The notes below the pieces were generated by a model. The model searched no databases and had not been told where the DNA came from. It saw only the letters and a program-made list of their open reading frames with translations. Positions 1 through 10,686 of a DNA stretch of 64,000 bases are shown here, piece after piece. The position numbers were made by a program, and so were the translations under genes. Position 1 is the stretch's first letter; every line of letters starts with the position of its first letter. The stretch covers positions 19,225,001-19,289,000 of the forward strand of contig OX637332.1 of NCBI GenBank assembly GCA_951799405.1, given 5' to 3'. Source of the DNA: Agapetus fuscipes. Its lineage: Eukaryota > Arthropoda > Insecta > Trichoptera > Glossosomatidae.

Positions 1-2
1 TT

Positions 3-815
3 TGCTTTACTACGAAGGCAATTCATATAGAATTGGTTACTGAATTGACAACCAATTGTTTTCTAAATTGTTTTAAACGCTTTATAGCTCGTAGAGGAAA
101 ATGTACTCACCTCTATTCCGACAATGGAACTAACTTTGTGGGATCAAAGGCAGAAATCCAACAGTTTCAAAACCAGCTCACATTGCAACAGCCACATCTC
201 CAAGAATGGGCTGCCAATGAGGGTATATCATGGCATCTAATAGTGCCCAGGGGACCCCATCACGGTGGTCTATGGGAAACTGCTGTAAAAAGCGCAAAGC
301 ATTTATTTAAAAAGTTAGTGGGCAATCATACCCTCACTTTTGAAGAATGTTCTACTTTATTAATCCAAGTCGAAGCTTGTCTGAATTCAAGGCCGTTGAC
401 ACCCTTATCAGACGATCCTAATGACTTGTTACCATTGACTCCGGGTCATTTCCTTATCGGAGGACCACTGGTCGCTCTTCCCGAACCAGATCTGAATCAT
501 ATTCCAATCCATGCAGTTAATCGGTATCAACTGTTAAGTCGACTATTCCAGACCTTCTGGAAGCGTTGGACTAATGAATATCTCAATTCTTTGCAACCTC
601 GCAAGAAATGGACTCAGTTAACGACATCTACACTACAAATTAATGATTTAGTTGTGCTTAGGGAGGATAATCAACCGCCCTTGAGATGGAGATTGGGAAG
701 AGTAACAGAATTACATCCTGGTACGGATGGTATTCTGAGAGTAGTATCCATAAAAACTGACTCTGGTATTAAAAAGAGACCAATTCAAAAATTAAGTAAA
801 TTACCTATTTGGTAA
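3..815 (+). CDS. BEL/Pao retrotransposon polyprotein, C-terminal integrase part
   Basis: This is the 3' end of a BEL/Pao LTR-retrotransposon pol gene. It is open from the window edge, so the start lies outside. The visible part is the second half of the integrase core. A strand motif IHIELVTEL is followed by the second catalytic Asp in YSDNGTNF and the catalytic Glu in HHGGLWE. After these comes a C-terminal domain with PLTPGHFLIG and FWKRW, typical of BEL/Pao integrases (DUF5641-like), ending in a beta-rich tail near LRWRLGRV. Integrase joins element cDNA to the chromosome. No stop or frameshift is seen in the 271 visible codons, so the copy may be young. It lies antisense to the surrounding Dscam gene, in its intron after Ig4. 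Family assignment is secure from the motifs; activity is not known. Confidence 0.93.
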   Translation, partial: CFTTKAIHIELVTELTTNCFLNCFKRFIARRGKCTHLYSDNGTNFVGSKAEIQQFQNQLTLQQPHLQEWAANEGISWHLIVPRGPHHGGLWETAVKSAKHLFKKLVGNHTLTFEECSTLLIQVEACLNSRPLTPLSDDPNDLLPLTPGHFLIGGPLVALPEPDLNHIPIHAVNRYQLLSRLFQTFWKRWTNEYLNSLQPRKKWTQLTTSTLQINDLVVLREDNQPPLRWRLGRVTELHPGTDGILRVVSIKTDSGIKKRPIQKLSKLPIW

Positions 816-1360
816 TTCCTAGCAGGATAAATGATTATGTACTTACCGATAATTATTTGTCTTATGTTATCTGTAACTTCACTTTATGTTTTATGTTACT
901 ATGCAAGAACTGATCACATTAAATTATGTATTTAATTAATTAAAAGGCTGAGTAATTATAAGTACACTTTATTGAATCCATGTAAATTTGTATGTAAATG
1001 CTTACCTACAAGGGTAACTCACCATATCAACTTAATTGAAGTATCATTTGTTGCTAACACAATTGACTACCATACATACAACAAGTAAGATTAATACTTA
1101 ACTTTCAACTTCTTCAAGGTGTATAAGTCAAATAAATTATTTTCAAAGTCAGAATTCTATTGAAGTTTGTATGCACCTTACCATTGTTTTATATAATCAA
1201 TGATTCTTAGATCTAAGTGTTGATTTCTACAGACAAGTACCAGTTATTGACAAGTAAAAAGAATTATAAAATCAGAGTTAATCACTGTTAACCAATCTTA
1301 TAACCACTTCAAATTACAGTCCACGATGTAACATTATGTAAACGAGCTATCATACATCAG
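816..1360 (+). other. Non-coding 3' region of the BEL/Pao element
   Basis: About 545 bp of AT-rich sequence between the polyprotein stop and the proposed LTR. I see no ORF and no obvious purine-rich polypurine tract just before the LTR, which is unusual. A stretch starting at 1317 (ACAGTCCACGA) recurs at about 1775, after the LTR. Confidence 0.4.
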
Positions 1361-1735
1361 TGTGGAGATGACCTCTCTAGTAATATTGCCAAATATTCAC
1401 CGTTATAACACGGTATTTGCCAATCTGAGGCCCGCCAGTATGGTCCAAATTTAATATGACCAAATTAATTAAAATAATATACCTACCAAGAATAGTAATC
1501 TTTTTGTCTTTGGTACATTCTGTTGGGTTGGTATTGCATTTCTGACAGATGTCACAGGCGCATTAAAACCTAACTTCCTTCTCTCTCTTCTGTCTCAATC
1601 GTCGACCTGGTAACTTGTCCCAACTGTTCATCTAATTTTATTCACGTAATCCTTTGTAAAAACCCCTTGTAATCTTTATGGAATAAAGGACCATTAAATT
1701 GTTTAACTAACTACATCTTTCAAGTCATCTCCACA
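1361..1735 (+). repeat. Probable 3' LTR of the BEL/Pao element
   Basis: The segment begins TGTGGAGATGAC and ends GTCATCTCCACA, a perfect 12-bp inverted pair with the TG...CA ends expected of an LTR. A polyadenylation signal AATAAA lies at 1682-1687, about 50 bp before the end. The partner LTR is outside the window, so the boundaries rest on the inverted ends alone. The absence of a polypurine tract immediately upstream leaves the 5' boundary open. Confidence 0.55.
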
Positions 1736-1804
1736 CCCCGCATCACCTCAAAATTAAAGTCAGCACCGAACATACAGTCCACGAGCAAAAACCCGACCAG
1801 ACAC

Positions 1805-1912
1805 ACACCCTTCAACTCCTGCCAACCTTCCCTGAAACAGGGGGTGACATTGGAAAAGTGAACCATTTTCTACAGCATGAGTGGTCAGCCGCATACCAAC
1901 CTTTAAGTCAAT
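1805..1912 (-). repeat. Repeat A, 5' part only
   Basis: Matches the first ~110 bp of repeat A in reverse (GTGACATTGG, GTGGTCAGCC, CATACCAACC). It is followed by an A/T-rich low-complexity run at about 1930-2060. Confidence 0.75.
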
Positions 1913-2199
1913 GTGTATGTTCACACAACAAATTACATTTTTTAAATCAACAAATAATAATATATTTAAAATAAAATATATTTAATTCTATATATTTAAA
2001 TTAAAATAAAAACAAATAATAACAAAACCCAAACAAAAAACAAATTATAATTTAAAAAACCCAAGCCGCCCCATTACAGATCAACCGCCATTTTTTGGCG
2101 TGTTAAAAACAACGACTTTGATTCCTGCGAGTTGTAGTCCTCTCTAGTGTTCATCCTTTACCCTGATTCTCAATCCCTGTCCGGAATCCTATCCTACAC

Positions 2200-2437
2200 T
2201 ATAATCTATAATCTATCTATAATCTAAGTTGCAAGGATATATTCATTCAAAGCTCTCAGATGTATGCCCACAAACAAACACGTGTAGTTCGCGCTTACAA
2301 ATGCTGATTGTGTACTTACAAATAAAATCCAAACCTCAAATGAACATAAGCCCTGCAACTCTTGCCGACATTCCCTGAAACAGGGGTGACATTGGCAAAG
2401 TGAACCATTTTTTACAGTATGGGTGGTCACTACACCA
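2200..2437 (-). repeat. Repeat A, nearly complete
   Basis: Reverse copy with the tandem ATAATCTAT tail at its low-coordinate end. The match stops within GTGGTCA, so about 25 bp of the 5' end is missing. Confidence 0.85.
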
Positions 2438-5400
2438 TACTCTAAATAAACTAAAAATGATAAGTCATGTCTATGTGCATTATATGGGTCTGCGAGTAAT
2501 TTTGTGATGAATAATTTCCACGTTTCAGGCAGATTACACACTCTGTAAAACAGACGGCGAGCGCTGAAAGTTCCACATAATATTGCGCGAGTTCATGGTA
2601 TTGTAGTATACGCTGTGCGCGGCACATGGGTGCAGCGGGAGAGCTACTAATTTGACGGTTATAGGTACAATGCTGCCTCTAGGCTTGAGTCGTAATGTGA
2701 AAGGCGGGACGCGTACTTTCTCTATCTACTCCTACATCGTACTCGCACTATATGGCGACTAACGCCCTCCCGTGAAACAATAAACACTCCTTAAAAAACA
2801 AACTTCAATGGATTTTTTGCAAACAAATCTATAAAATATACTGCTGTTATATCAGACAGAACTTTAACGGTGTTATTCAGACACAGCAAATTCATGGCTC
2901 AACCGCCACCTAACGTGAATTTTCCATACAACAAAACGATAATCCATGGATCAGCTACGGGTATAACGTATTGTGAGTAACCCTGTAAGTGCTCAGATGT
3001 GTATTTATAATCTCACAATAATGGAACTTTAAACACACAGAGCGAGAAAAATAGAAGAACGTGTGTGAATACAATGATACATGTCGAGGGTATGAAAGAC
3101 GTGTGCAAAAACATAACGTATGATACTTTTGCAGAGGTACTGGCCACTCTTAGCGTAATGGCAGCTGGGCCTCATTATAAATACGATAATCAAATGAAGA
3201 ATTGTATAATATTCCCCAAAAGTTTATTTTCTATTGTGATAATTTTAATCAGATTGTATGAATGAGACAATTGCACGAAATAAAACAAATCAATTTGGAG
3301 AAAAAAGAAGTAAAATAAAGATTGAGTGAGTCCTTTGGATTATTTGGATGTTAAACAAGTTAATTATTTTTCTTCCAGTTTCAAGGTTTAAAAAACCACA
3401 AAGACATATAGCGTTGTTATAAGATCTTTTCGAGAAACAGCTGATGTGAAAGAAGTTTAGATATTCAAGTGGAAAATGAAAGCCTCAATATTTATTAGGT
3501 ACATCTTAGGAAGAAACTTAGGAAGAAAAAAATCGATATTGTCATTATATGTGAAACCCTATAACGTTTTTTATAAATCCATACTTTTACATTCCCCCGC
3601 ATGTAAAACATTTTCAGTTACAGCCCTTTTTAGGCGGACGAGCGATGCGCTGTGGGTACCTGCGGGGTTGTAGTTTGTCTGCTTGCAGTTGGATGCTGTT
3701 CATAAAAAATGTACATATCGCTGCAACACAGACGCGGTGGATTTAGGGAAATAAAGACGAAGCGGTATAATTATTCATACCCATGCAAAACAAGTCGCAC
3801 GAAGGGCGGCAAAAATTGCATAACAAGTTGCAGCAGAGTCGTCACATTTATGCATTACGTGAAAATATTAATGTTAAAGCCTACATCAGGGAGGTTTTTG
3901 TTCAAATCTACATCAAGCGTTCTAACGATTTGATTGTGTAAACTAAATTATGAAAACTGAAATTGTAATAATATTTTATTCCGGTCTAGTAGCGCGTTGA
4001 CCTGGCAGGTATGACATTGAATAAAAAAAGCTTTTTTTTGTTAATTGTCTCTAATGACGACAACAGTGTGAGTGGGTTTAATAAGCTATCTTTTAAGGAT
4101 AATGACATATTTGATAAATTCATAATGTTAGAACACGGAAAATTATTCATTTGTCAGAGATTACAGAAAATGTCTGTGTAACATTTATTTTCACCAAAGT
4201 TCATTGACACTTAAGCTTTCATCTTCTTCTTCTTTTTGCATTTAATCTAAGATGTGCTAATTGCTAAACTTCCTCCTGTGATGCAGAAGACCAGCTGTTC
4301 TTCCATCTTATTTAAGATTTGTAATAAAAACAAACAAATTTGTAACGAAGAAAAATTGTATTAACTAATAACACTTTCCAACATGTTTTTCTACATCTCC
4401 TTATTGCCTTCGAGATTGATTTATTATTGTGGTGATTTTGTAATGTTGTACTTGGAATTCATTTTACATTTCACTTTGAGCACTTAAAGCCGTTAAATAA
4501 TCGCATCATACGCTGCAATGTACGTGGGTATAGGTAACTTCCATTACCAGCTCAAAACGCCTCTCAGTTTTGAATGACTAGATACTATGTGGATAGGTGT
4601 TTACGCTACACCAAGGATTTGTGCTGTTACTACTTTTCGCTGCGAGCTAATAATATTAAAAATGATTATAATATTGTAACTTTCGTCCAAGCAAATGTGC
4701 AAGTTGCCAAGAGTGTATAAAAGTTCCTAGTTTATATTCAAACAGAATCAAAGCCCGGAAAATGTTCCATGCAGAGTAATCCAAGCGGAGGATGAAATAC
4801 TATTTATGAAATACCGTAATAAGAAAAGAAAAACTACACAATATTTTTCACATTTTAGTAATTTAATGCTTAAGTCACAAAACCACAATAATCACAAAAA
4901 GATGTTTAAGACTTTGCAGTTCTATATAAAGCACCAAGATAAATATTTGTCCATAAACAAAAGTTACTGATTCCAGTTTTTTTTTTTCTAAAACACGGTT
5001 TTTACATATCTGAAATGTGACATTCTAGGAATAGGAGTAGACAAATTGAGCGGACAAATTTCGCTCCACGTCGCATTTCTGCAGTACATTAAAAATCTGA
5101 TAATATTTGTGTGCGGCGATTACCGAGTGCAAGCTGCGCCGTCGCTATTTCAACAACTTTCAGTGTATTTTTTTCAACATTTCAGCCGTTTGTTGGCATG
5201 TTAGTCGACGCGATGGCGGATTTCTCCCCTCCCCACTCCATTCCTGGCGCTTTACGCTCCCGGCGTCCAATTCACCCTCCCCCCCTCTCTGCTTTGCCTT
5301 CCTGCGCAAGGGAGCTTACTTGAAACACTCCCAGCATCATAATATTGTATAGTTTCCACCTTTTTGCATTTTTATTTATGTTGGACTCAAAGCAAGAATC

Positions 5401-5641
5401 AATCTAAAGTTTTATTCAATGTTTTTTTCTTTATTGTTGAATCCGTAAAAGAACAACGCTCAGCTAGAATATTAGCCATGCAAAATTGCTTTTATGCTTT
5501 TTTGAAAGGCTATACATGTTTTTTTACATATTCTTTTAAAAGCTTCACATTTTTCTATTACAACACGAATGTTTTTTTAAGTGTTATTAGTTTTTTTTAA
5601 AGATAAACAAGTAAGTAAATTCAACATGAAATAGTATGAAG

Positions 5642-5787
5642 ACCCCTGGTCTAGCAGATAAGGCAGCAAGTTCAAGTCCCCGCGTGTCCTATTGAGTACT
5701 GACAATTACTTTGTCCCTGGTTCAGCAGATGGCAGTAGGTACTTTGATTATTAATGCATTTGAAATGAAATTGGTGAATTCATTCCT
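5642..5787 (+). repeat. SINE family S3 fragment
   Basis: Contains a degenerate box B (AGTTCAAGTCCC), the CCCTGGTTCAGCAGATG body motif and the end motif TTGGTGAATTCATTCC, also seen at 60765-60960. It lies in opposite orientation to the S3 copy at 5790-5975. Confidence 0.55.
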
Positions 5788-5789
5788 TT

Positions 5790-5975
5790 TTACGAACTAA
5801 CGTTATCATTTAATAGTTCATTATTTTATACTTTTAATGAATTATTAATTAATATTTACCCAATGACATCAGTTGAACCAGGTTTGTAGTTATTATCGAT
5901 AGTAAACGGTGCAGGTTGTCTTCAATAACGCAAATTCGAGCGCCAACGCCTTATCCTCTCGACCATCGACCACGT
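5790..5975 (-). repeat. SINE family S3, tRNA-derived
   Basis: Read in reverse, the head carries GTCGAGAGGATAAGGCGTTG, a box A-like region. It is followed by the family body with ATTATTAAT palindromes and TTGAACCAGG in plus orientation. It ends only about 80 bp from the donor splice site of the Ig4 exon at 6053. Confidence 0.6.
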
Positions 5976-6052
5976 TTTCGTGCAAACGTAAAGTTTCATA
6001 ATTTTGGCACAACTTTTCTACATTGAAATGCTTGTATTGAATTCACACTCAC

Positions 6053-6200
6053 CTCCCAGCTGCAGTTCAGCCGAAGCCTGCTCGGTCTCTCCGTTGCTGC
6101 GCCGCACCACGCACTGGTACATGCCGCGATCTTCCCGGCCTGTTGCGCTGACTGAGAGAGTCTCCTGGCCACGGCTGCCGCTGGGGATGTGACGACCATC
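6053..6200 (-). CDS. Dscam2: Dscam2-like exon: second half of Ig4
   Basis: 148-bp coding exon of a Dscam-family cell adhesion protein: a transmembrane Ig/FNIII receptor for homophilic recognition in neurite self-avoidance and tiling. It encodes the C-terminal half of Ig4, starting DGRHIPSGSRG. The canonical Ig end DRGMYQC supplies the second disulphide Cys, followed by ASAELQLG. The acceptor is TTCTCAG before position 6200 and the donor is GTGAGT after 6053. The exon enters in phase 0, matching the previous exon, and leaves in phase 1. An S1 SINE ends only 34 bp upstream of the acceptor. The frame stays open through the intron into the SINE, so intron retention would not immediately stop translation. 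Dscam family is certain; the Dscam2 paralogue is my best judgement. Confidence 0.92.
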
Positions 6201-6234
6201 CTGAGAAGTAAACCAGCCATGGAGTATCTCAATG

Positions 6235-6509
6235 ATAATATTAGGATGATTAATTTGGTGAGCGCTGTTTTTGTGTGTATCACACCTCAAGAGCCCTCTG
6301 CAAACTCCGTCGTCGCTGTAGAAAGTGTCAATTCTCAAGCAAGACTCAGTTGCTGTAAGGCTGGATGGACCTTTAGTGACCGGTATTTCATCCGGCGAAG
6401 AGCATATTTGAAAATATAAATGGTATATATTTTATGCTCCGTCGGGATTCGAACCCACAACCCTCCATTTACGAGTCAGAAGTGTTAACCACTAGACTAA
6501 GGACCGGTC
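6235..6509 (-). repeat. S1 SINE next to a splice acceptor
   Basis: tRNA-derived SINE read from 6509 downwards. The head has box A TAGTCTAGTGG and a perfect box B GGTTCGAATCC. The body includes the CTTGCTTGAGAATTG region and ends AATATTATC. The 3' end lies 34 bp from the Ig4 acceptor at 6200, so the branch point of that intron must be in the SINE tail or in the short gap. Confidence 0.88.
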
Positions 6510-6549
6510 GAAATAAAAACATGAATAAGAGTTTTACGCTTACACGGCC

Positions 6550-6870
6550 GGCTGATGATGCTGAAGAGATGTTTTCCGGGGGCTATTGTCGTGGTCTGTA
6601 GGAGCTGGGAGACTTAAATGTCAATATAGATTTTAGATTTTAAATGATATATCTTATCAATCAAAAGCTTTGATGAATTCAGGTGAGTATATCATATTAT
6701 CAATGATGCCGGAGAGATGTTTTCAGGGATCTGTTGCCGTGGTCTGTGGGAGCTGGAGCTTTTGGACGTTCCGCCCATGTCTGCAATGGGTTACTTCAGC
6801 GCGAAGATGCAATGATGAAGATGATCTTTATGAAACTGTGTGTGAAACAATATCATCTTCATCAATTCAC
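6550..6870 (+). repeat. Unclassified repeat, two partial copies
   Basis: Two related stretches, about 6552-6612 and 6700-6860, share GAGATGTTTTC, GTGGTCTGT and GGAGCTGG. A third copy is at 36240-36395. The longer ones also share CCCATGTCT and ATGATGAAGATGATCTT. I do not recognise the family. Confidence 0.55.
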
Positions 6871-7102
6871 TTTTAAGTCTGTTTATAAAATCCATAAAAT
6901 ATTTAATCCAATAAAATATTTCCTTCTTCTTCCAAATTCCTTCTCAGCACTGAATAATGAAATGACGAGATACAGAACGGACACACTGTAGGTAAAAATC
7001 GAATTGTATTCGGAGCCTCGATATAGAAAATCAATACATTTGCTCATGAAAATGCACTATTTTTCAGAGAAATGGACTTATTTTGGGCTTATAAATAAAT
7101 AA

Positions 7103-7399
7103 TAATATTAGGATGATTTATTTGGTGAGCGCTGTTTTTGTGTGTATCACACCTCAGGAGCCCTCTGCGAGCTTGGTCGTCGCTTTAGAAAGCGACAATT
7201 CTCAAGCAAGATCCAGTTGTTGTAAGGATGGATGGACCTTTCAGTGACCGGTCTTTGGTAAAGGTTTATGAGTTTTTCAACCCAGCGAAGAGCACATTCG
7301 AAATATAAATGGTATATTTTTGTGCTCCGCCGGGATCCGAATCCACAACCTTCCATTTACGAGTTCAAAGTGTTGCCACTACGGACTACGGACCGGTCC
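7103..7399 (-). repeat. S1 SINE downstream of a 5S-like sequence
   Basis: Near full-length S1 copy with head GACCGGTCCGTAG. Its box B is degraded to GGATTCGGATCCC. The 3' end is TAATATTATTATT. On the minus strand the 5S-like segment at 7404-7520 precedes the head by only a few bases. Confidence 0.88.
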
Positions 7400-7403
7400 A
7401 AGA

Positions 7404-7520
7404 TGCCAACGACACGCGGTGTAGCTGAGCGGTTACCCATCCAAGTACTGTCCGCGCCCAATGTTCCTTAACTTCGGTGATCTATGGGAACCGGTGCTTT
7501 CAACATGGTAACGTCGTTGA
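7404..7520 (-). pseudogene. 5S rRNA-derived sequence (pseudogene or SINE head)
   Basis: Read in reverse, this ~117-nt segment follows insect 5S rRNA from end to end. It starts GTCAACGACGTTACCATG, includes ATCACCGAAGTTAAG and CAGTACTTGGATGGGTAACC (box C region), and ends ACCGCGTGTCGTTGGC. Several positions differ from a functional insect 5S gene, for example the GGAACATTGGGCGC stretch, so I call it a pseudogene. Length matches 5S (about 118-120 nt). It lies just upstream of an S1 tRNA head in the same orientation, suggesting either chance insertion or a 5S-tRNA composite SINE. Its first 14 bases are also present as an inverted duplicate immediately upstream (7519-7532 against 7502-7515). Confidence 0.82.
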
Positions 7521-7784
7521 CGTTACCATGTTTTTTTTATGTACAATTTAAAAATTAATCCAGGGTTAACTTTTAGTCTCTTAAATAAATCTTGAAACGT
7601 AAGCCCTGTCGAATCTTTAAGTTTAAAAAGACCTGAAACTTTCCGAAAATAAAATGTTCTCAAACTTAACAGGTTTCATTTTGTATTTGTAGACCAACTA
7701 TTTTCGTCTTTCACACCTTGGTTCGACAAGCAGACTTGTATTTAAATAAAGATAAATTTACACTTGATTTAAATCTATTTTTCA

Positions 7785-7985
7785 ATGTCACCCCTGTTTC
7801 AAGGTACTCGTAGATCGGCAAAAGTTGCAGGGCTTAGGCTCACTTGAGATTTGGATTTTTATTTGTAATTACTCATGCAGCATTTGTAAGCGCGAACTTA
7901 CATGTACCTTTTTGTGGGCATACACGTAATATGAAGCTTAAATGTCAACGGATTATATTTACAACTTGGATTACAAATTAGACAT
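7785..7985 (+). repeat. Repeat A, degenerate
   Basis: Starts within CAATGTCACCCCTGTTTC and ends near ACAACTTGGATTA. The centre is diverged and the 5' end is missing. Confidence 0.75.
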
Positions 7986-8367
7986 TATTATATAAGTTAG
8001 AATAAGCGGATAAAAAAGAGTCAAAAGGCTATGAAATAATAGCTCCTCCACATTCCTCACTGTGAAGTGTATAGGAGCTGTTCAGAGATGCCGAGAACCA
8101 AAAAATCTACGCTCAAAAGATATTCAAAGTCTGAGGGATCTGACAAGACACATAAATATAAGATAAAATTTATTTTTTATTGAAAAGTCACCGCAATATT
8201 CATGTACATATTTTCTACAAAGATTCAGATCTTATCAGCCGATAAAATTGTATCATTCATTCACTAATTAAATTTATTTTGCAAACTGAGAAGAATAAAT
8301 ATTAGTTTATTATTTACTACACATCCATAATTTTAAACATAATTTTTGTCAAAACATACATACCTAC

Positions 8368-8598
8368 CAGTGGCGAAGGGTGCCATACAAGCCGGTTTTC
8401 ATCGGCTTCCCTTTTAAAATGATGTAACAAAGTAGTTAAAAAATATAGGCACAAAGTAAAAAAATACATTTAAAACCAAAGAAACAATACGTATTTTTTT
8501 CCCATTGAAACCATGCAGTCTACTTTATTATCATTTTTGCCTCATTTTTTAAACGCAAAACCGGTGGGAATCGGCTTGTATGGTACCCTTCGCCACTG
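8368..8598. mobile_element. hAT-type MITE, 231 bp
   Basis: Terminal inverted repeats start CAGTGGCGAAGGGT and extend at least 27 bp with one mismatch. They are flanked by a nearly perfect 8-bp target duplication: ATACCTAC at 8360-8367 against ATACATAC at 8599-8606. The 8-bp duplication with a CAGNGGCG start is the hAT signature. The short interior encodes nothing, so mobilisation would need a transposase from elsewhere. Confidence 0.88.
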
Positions 8599-9055
8599 AT
8601 ACATACAGTAATTTAATCTGATAGAAGAAAATACATTTTTGGAGAAAATATTTTGTTCTAAAATAAAATGTTGAATTTTTTATGTATTAAATAAGATGTC
8701 GAATATTATGTCGATTTTCATTATTCCTTCATACATCTTTATTTTTATTTGAATGATACACGTGCTATTGATATTTTTCATAAATGAATCAAAAGCGATT
8801 AATTTCCATAGGAACGGACCGCCACAGAGGAGATTATTATTTTTTGTGTAGCCAGAATATTATTTTTTCTCTGAGAGGGCCTTCACAATTTTACGTTTCA
8901 TTTCCGGGAATCATTTCACACTTTACACGAACAAAAGACATTTTTTTTGGAAATTTAAATTGGTTTAATAATGTTTCGTGGCTTCTTTTAGGTGTACAAT
9001 ATTTCATATTGGGGTGATGCAAAATACGCTACCTTTAAAAAAATACTCCTCATAG

Positions 9056-9299
9056 TTCCTTGACTTATAGGTTGGTATGAGGCTGACCACCCATACTGTA
9101 AAAAATGTTTCACTTTGTCAATGTCACCCCTGTGTCAGGAAAGGTTGGCAAATGTTGTAAGGATTATGTTCATTTGAGGTTTGTATTTTATTTGTAAGTA
9201 CACATTTAGCATTTGTAAGCGCGAACTACACGTGTTTGTTTGTGGGCATGCATTTGAGAACTTTAAATGAATATATCCTTGCAACTTAAATTATAGATA
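9056..9299 (+). repeat. Repeat A, full length
   Basis: Complete copy from TTCCTTGACTTATAGG to AACTTAAATTATAG, close to consensus. Confidence 0.9.
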
Positions 9300-10440
9300 G
9301 TTGGTAGCAAACTTAACAACAGTGAGCTTTGCGGAAGGTAATAAAGTTTTCTCTTAGTAACTGCAACTTTAAAATTATGATTCTTGATTAACATAAAGTT
9401 GATACCAAGAATTTGTCTAGGGATCTTTTATTAATTACTCTTGCACTGAATTACGAAACTTTGCCGAGCATTTTACTATAAAGCATTGAATCAAAGTCCT
9501 CAAGTATACTTCAACTGGTAGTTAGTGGTGTTTGTGACCAAGATAAATACGAGCGGTAGATTTCACACCAGAGTTTTCAAAAGTGATAAAAATAGCTTTC
9601 GAAGCTACGATGATAGTTAATTAATCACTGAACACAATGTAGTGGATGTTTCTTCAAAGAATCAAATTGAAGCTGAGTACACTTTGCCACTTCTAAGACC
9701 TAAGTGATACGTATTATGTCTGAGAACAAAGGACTTGAAGAATCCGTAAAATACGTAGGCAAACAATCTCTTTAAATTCTAAACACAAAATATTCTTTAA
9801 CCAGACGAAAAATTAAAATTTCATTTAAAAATGCCTACCATTCCACGAACTGGATACCTTCTTAACAAAAATGGTTGACGTCTAGCACGAGACTATGCAT
9901 ATTTTCATCTAACTTTTCATGAAGTTACGAAAAATCTCAAATTATGTACACACATGAGCGTATTTGGCCACTCACTCGTATGTGACAAGATTGAAAAACT
10001 TTTTCTATTATATTTGCCATGTTTGTTTCCACGCTGTACAAGGCTAGATAACTAAAGGTCTCTCACTATCGAAGAAAATATTTGTATAATATAATCGAGA
10101 GGCGATGACAAGGAAACTTTCCTGCTCTACTTCGCAATTAAGATTAAATTCAAAAAGTTTGGCTCGTCTGCACCCGAAGTGTTTAGTCAGTGATATCTGA
10201 TTACGGTAAATTGGCAAGTGAGAGATTCTCTGGAAACTTTATCCATCGATAAAAATGTGAAAGCATTTAAACGCTTAAGACATTTTAAACGTTTGCGCCT
10301 TTACTTTCTTTGAAACTGAGAGAAAAACTCTTAATGAAGAAATGAGTACTGAAACACGAGAGGATTATTATCGCGAGTGAGAAGGCAAATTTCAAACAGC
10401 GAAATTTTGTAAAAATTATATTTTTTTTCAGTGCCACTTT

Positions 10441-10686
10441 ATCTATAATCTATAATCTAAGTTGCAAGGATATATTCATTCAAAGCTCTCAGATGTCTGC
10501 CCACAAACAAACACGTGTAGTTCGCGCTTACAAATGCTGATTGTGTACTTACAAATAAAATCCAAACCTCAAATGAACATAAGCCCTGCAACTCTAGCCA
10601 ACATTCCCTGAAACAGGGGTGACATTGGCAAAGTGAACCATTTTTTACAGTATGGGTGGTCAGCCTCATACCAACCTATAAGTCAA
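10441..10686 (-). repeat. Repeat A, full length
   Basis: Complete reverse copy with an ATAATCTATAATCTA tail. It carries an intact 70-codon reading frame also seen in other copies, which I regard as incidental. Confidence 0.92.

Larger units (their letters stand above)
1..6052 (-). other. Dscam intron downstream of the last visible exon
   Basis: Intron that follows the Ig4 second-half exon; it continues out of the window. It holds the BEL/Pao 3' end, two repeat A copies (1805-1912, 2200-2437) and two S3 SINE copies near its start. From 2560 to 5640 I see nothing recognisable. Two CpG-richer patches there (about 2545-2780 and 5105-5310) stand out from the AT-rich background but have no convincing coding potential. 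Confidence 0.7.

Noticed and set aside
3065..3933. ORFs of 65-74 codons at 3-4 kb
   Set aside because: Short, no motifs, and at the length expected by chance.
6421..6509. Functional tRNA gene
   Set aside because: Good A and B boxes, but no paired acceptor stem or CCA-adjacent discriminator, and the sequence continues into a repeated SINE body.
7404..7520. Functional 5S rRNA gene
   Set aside because: Too many differences from insect 5S in otherwise invariant positions, a single copy, and retroposon context.
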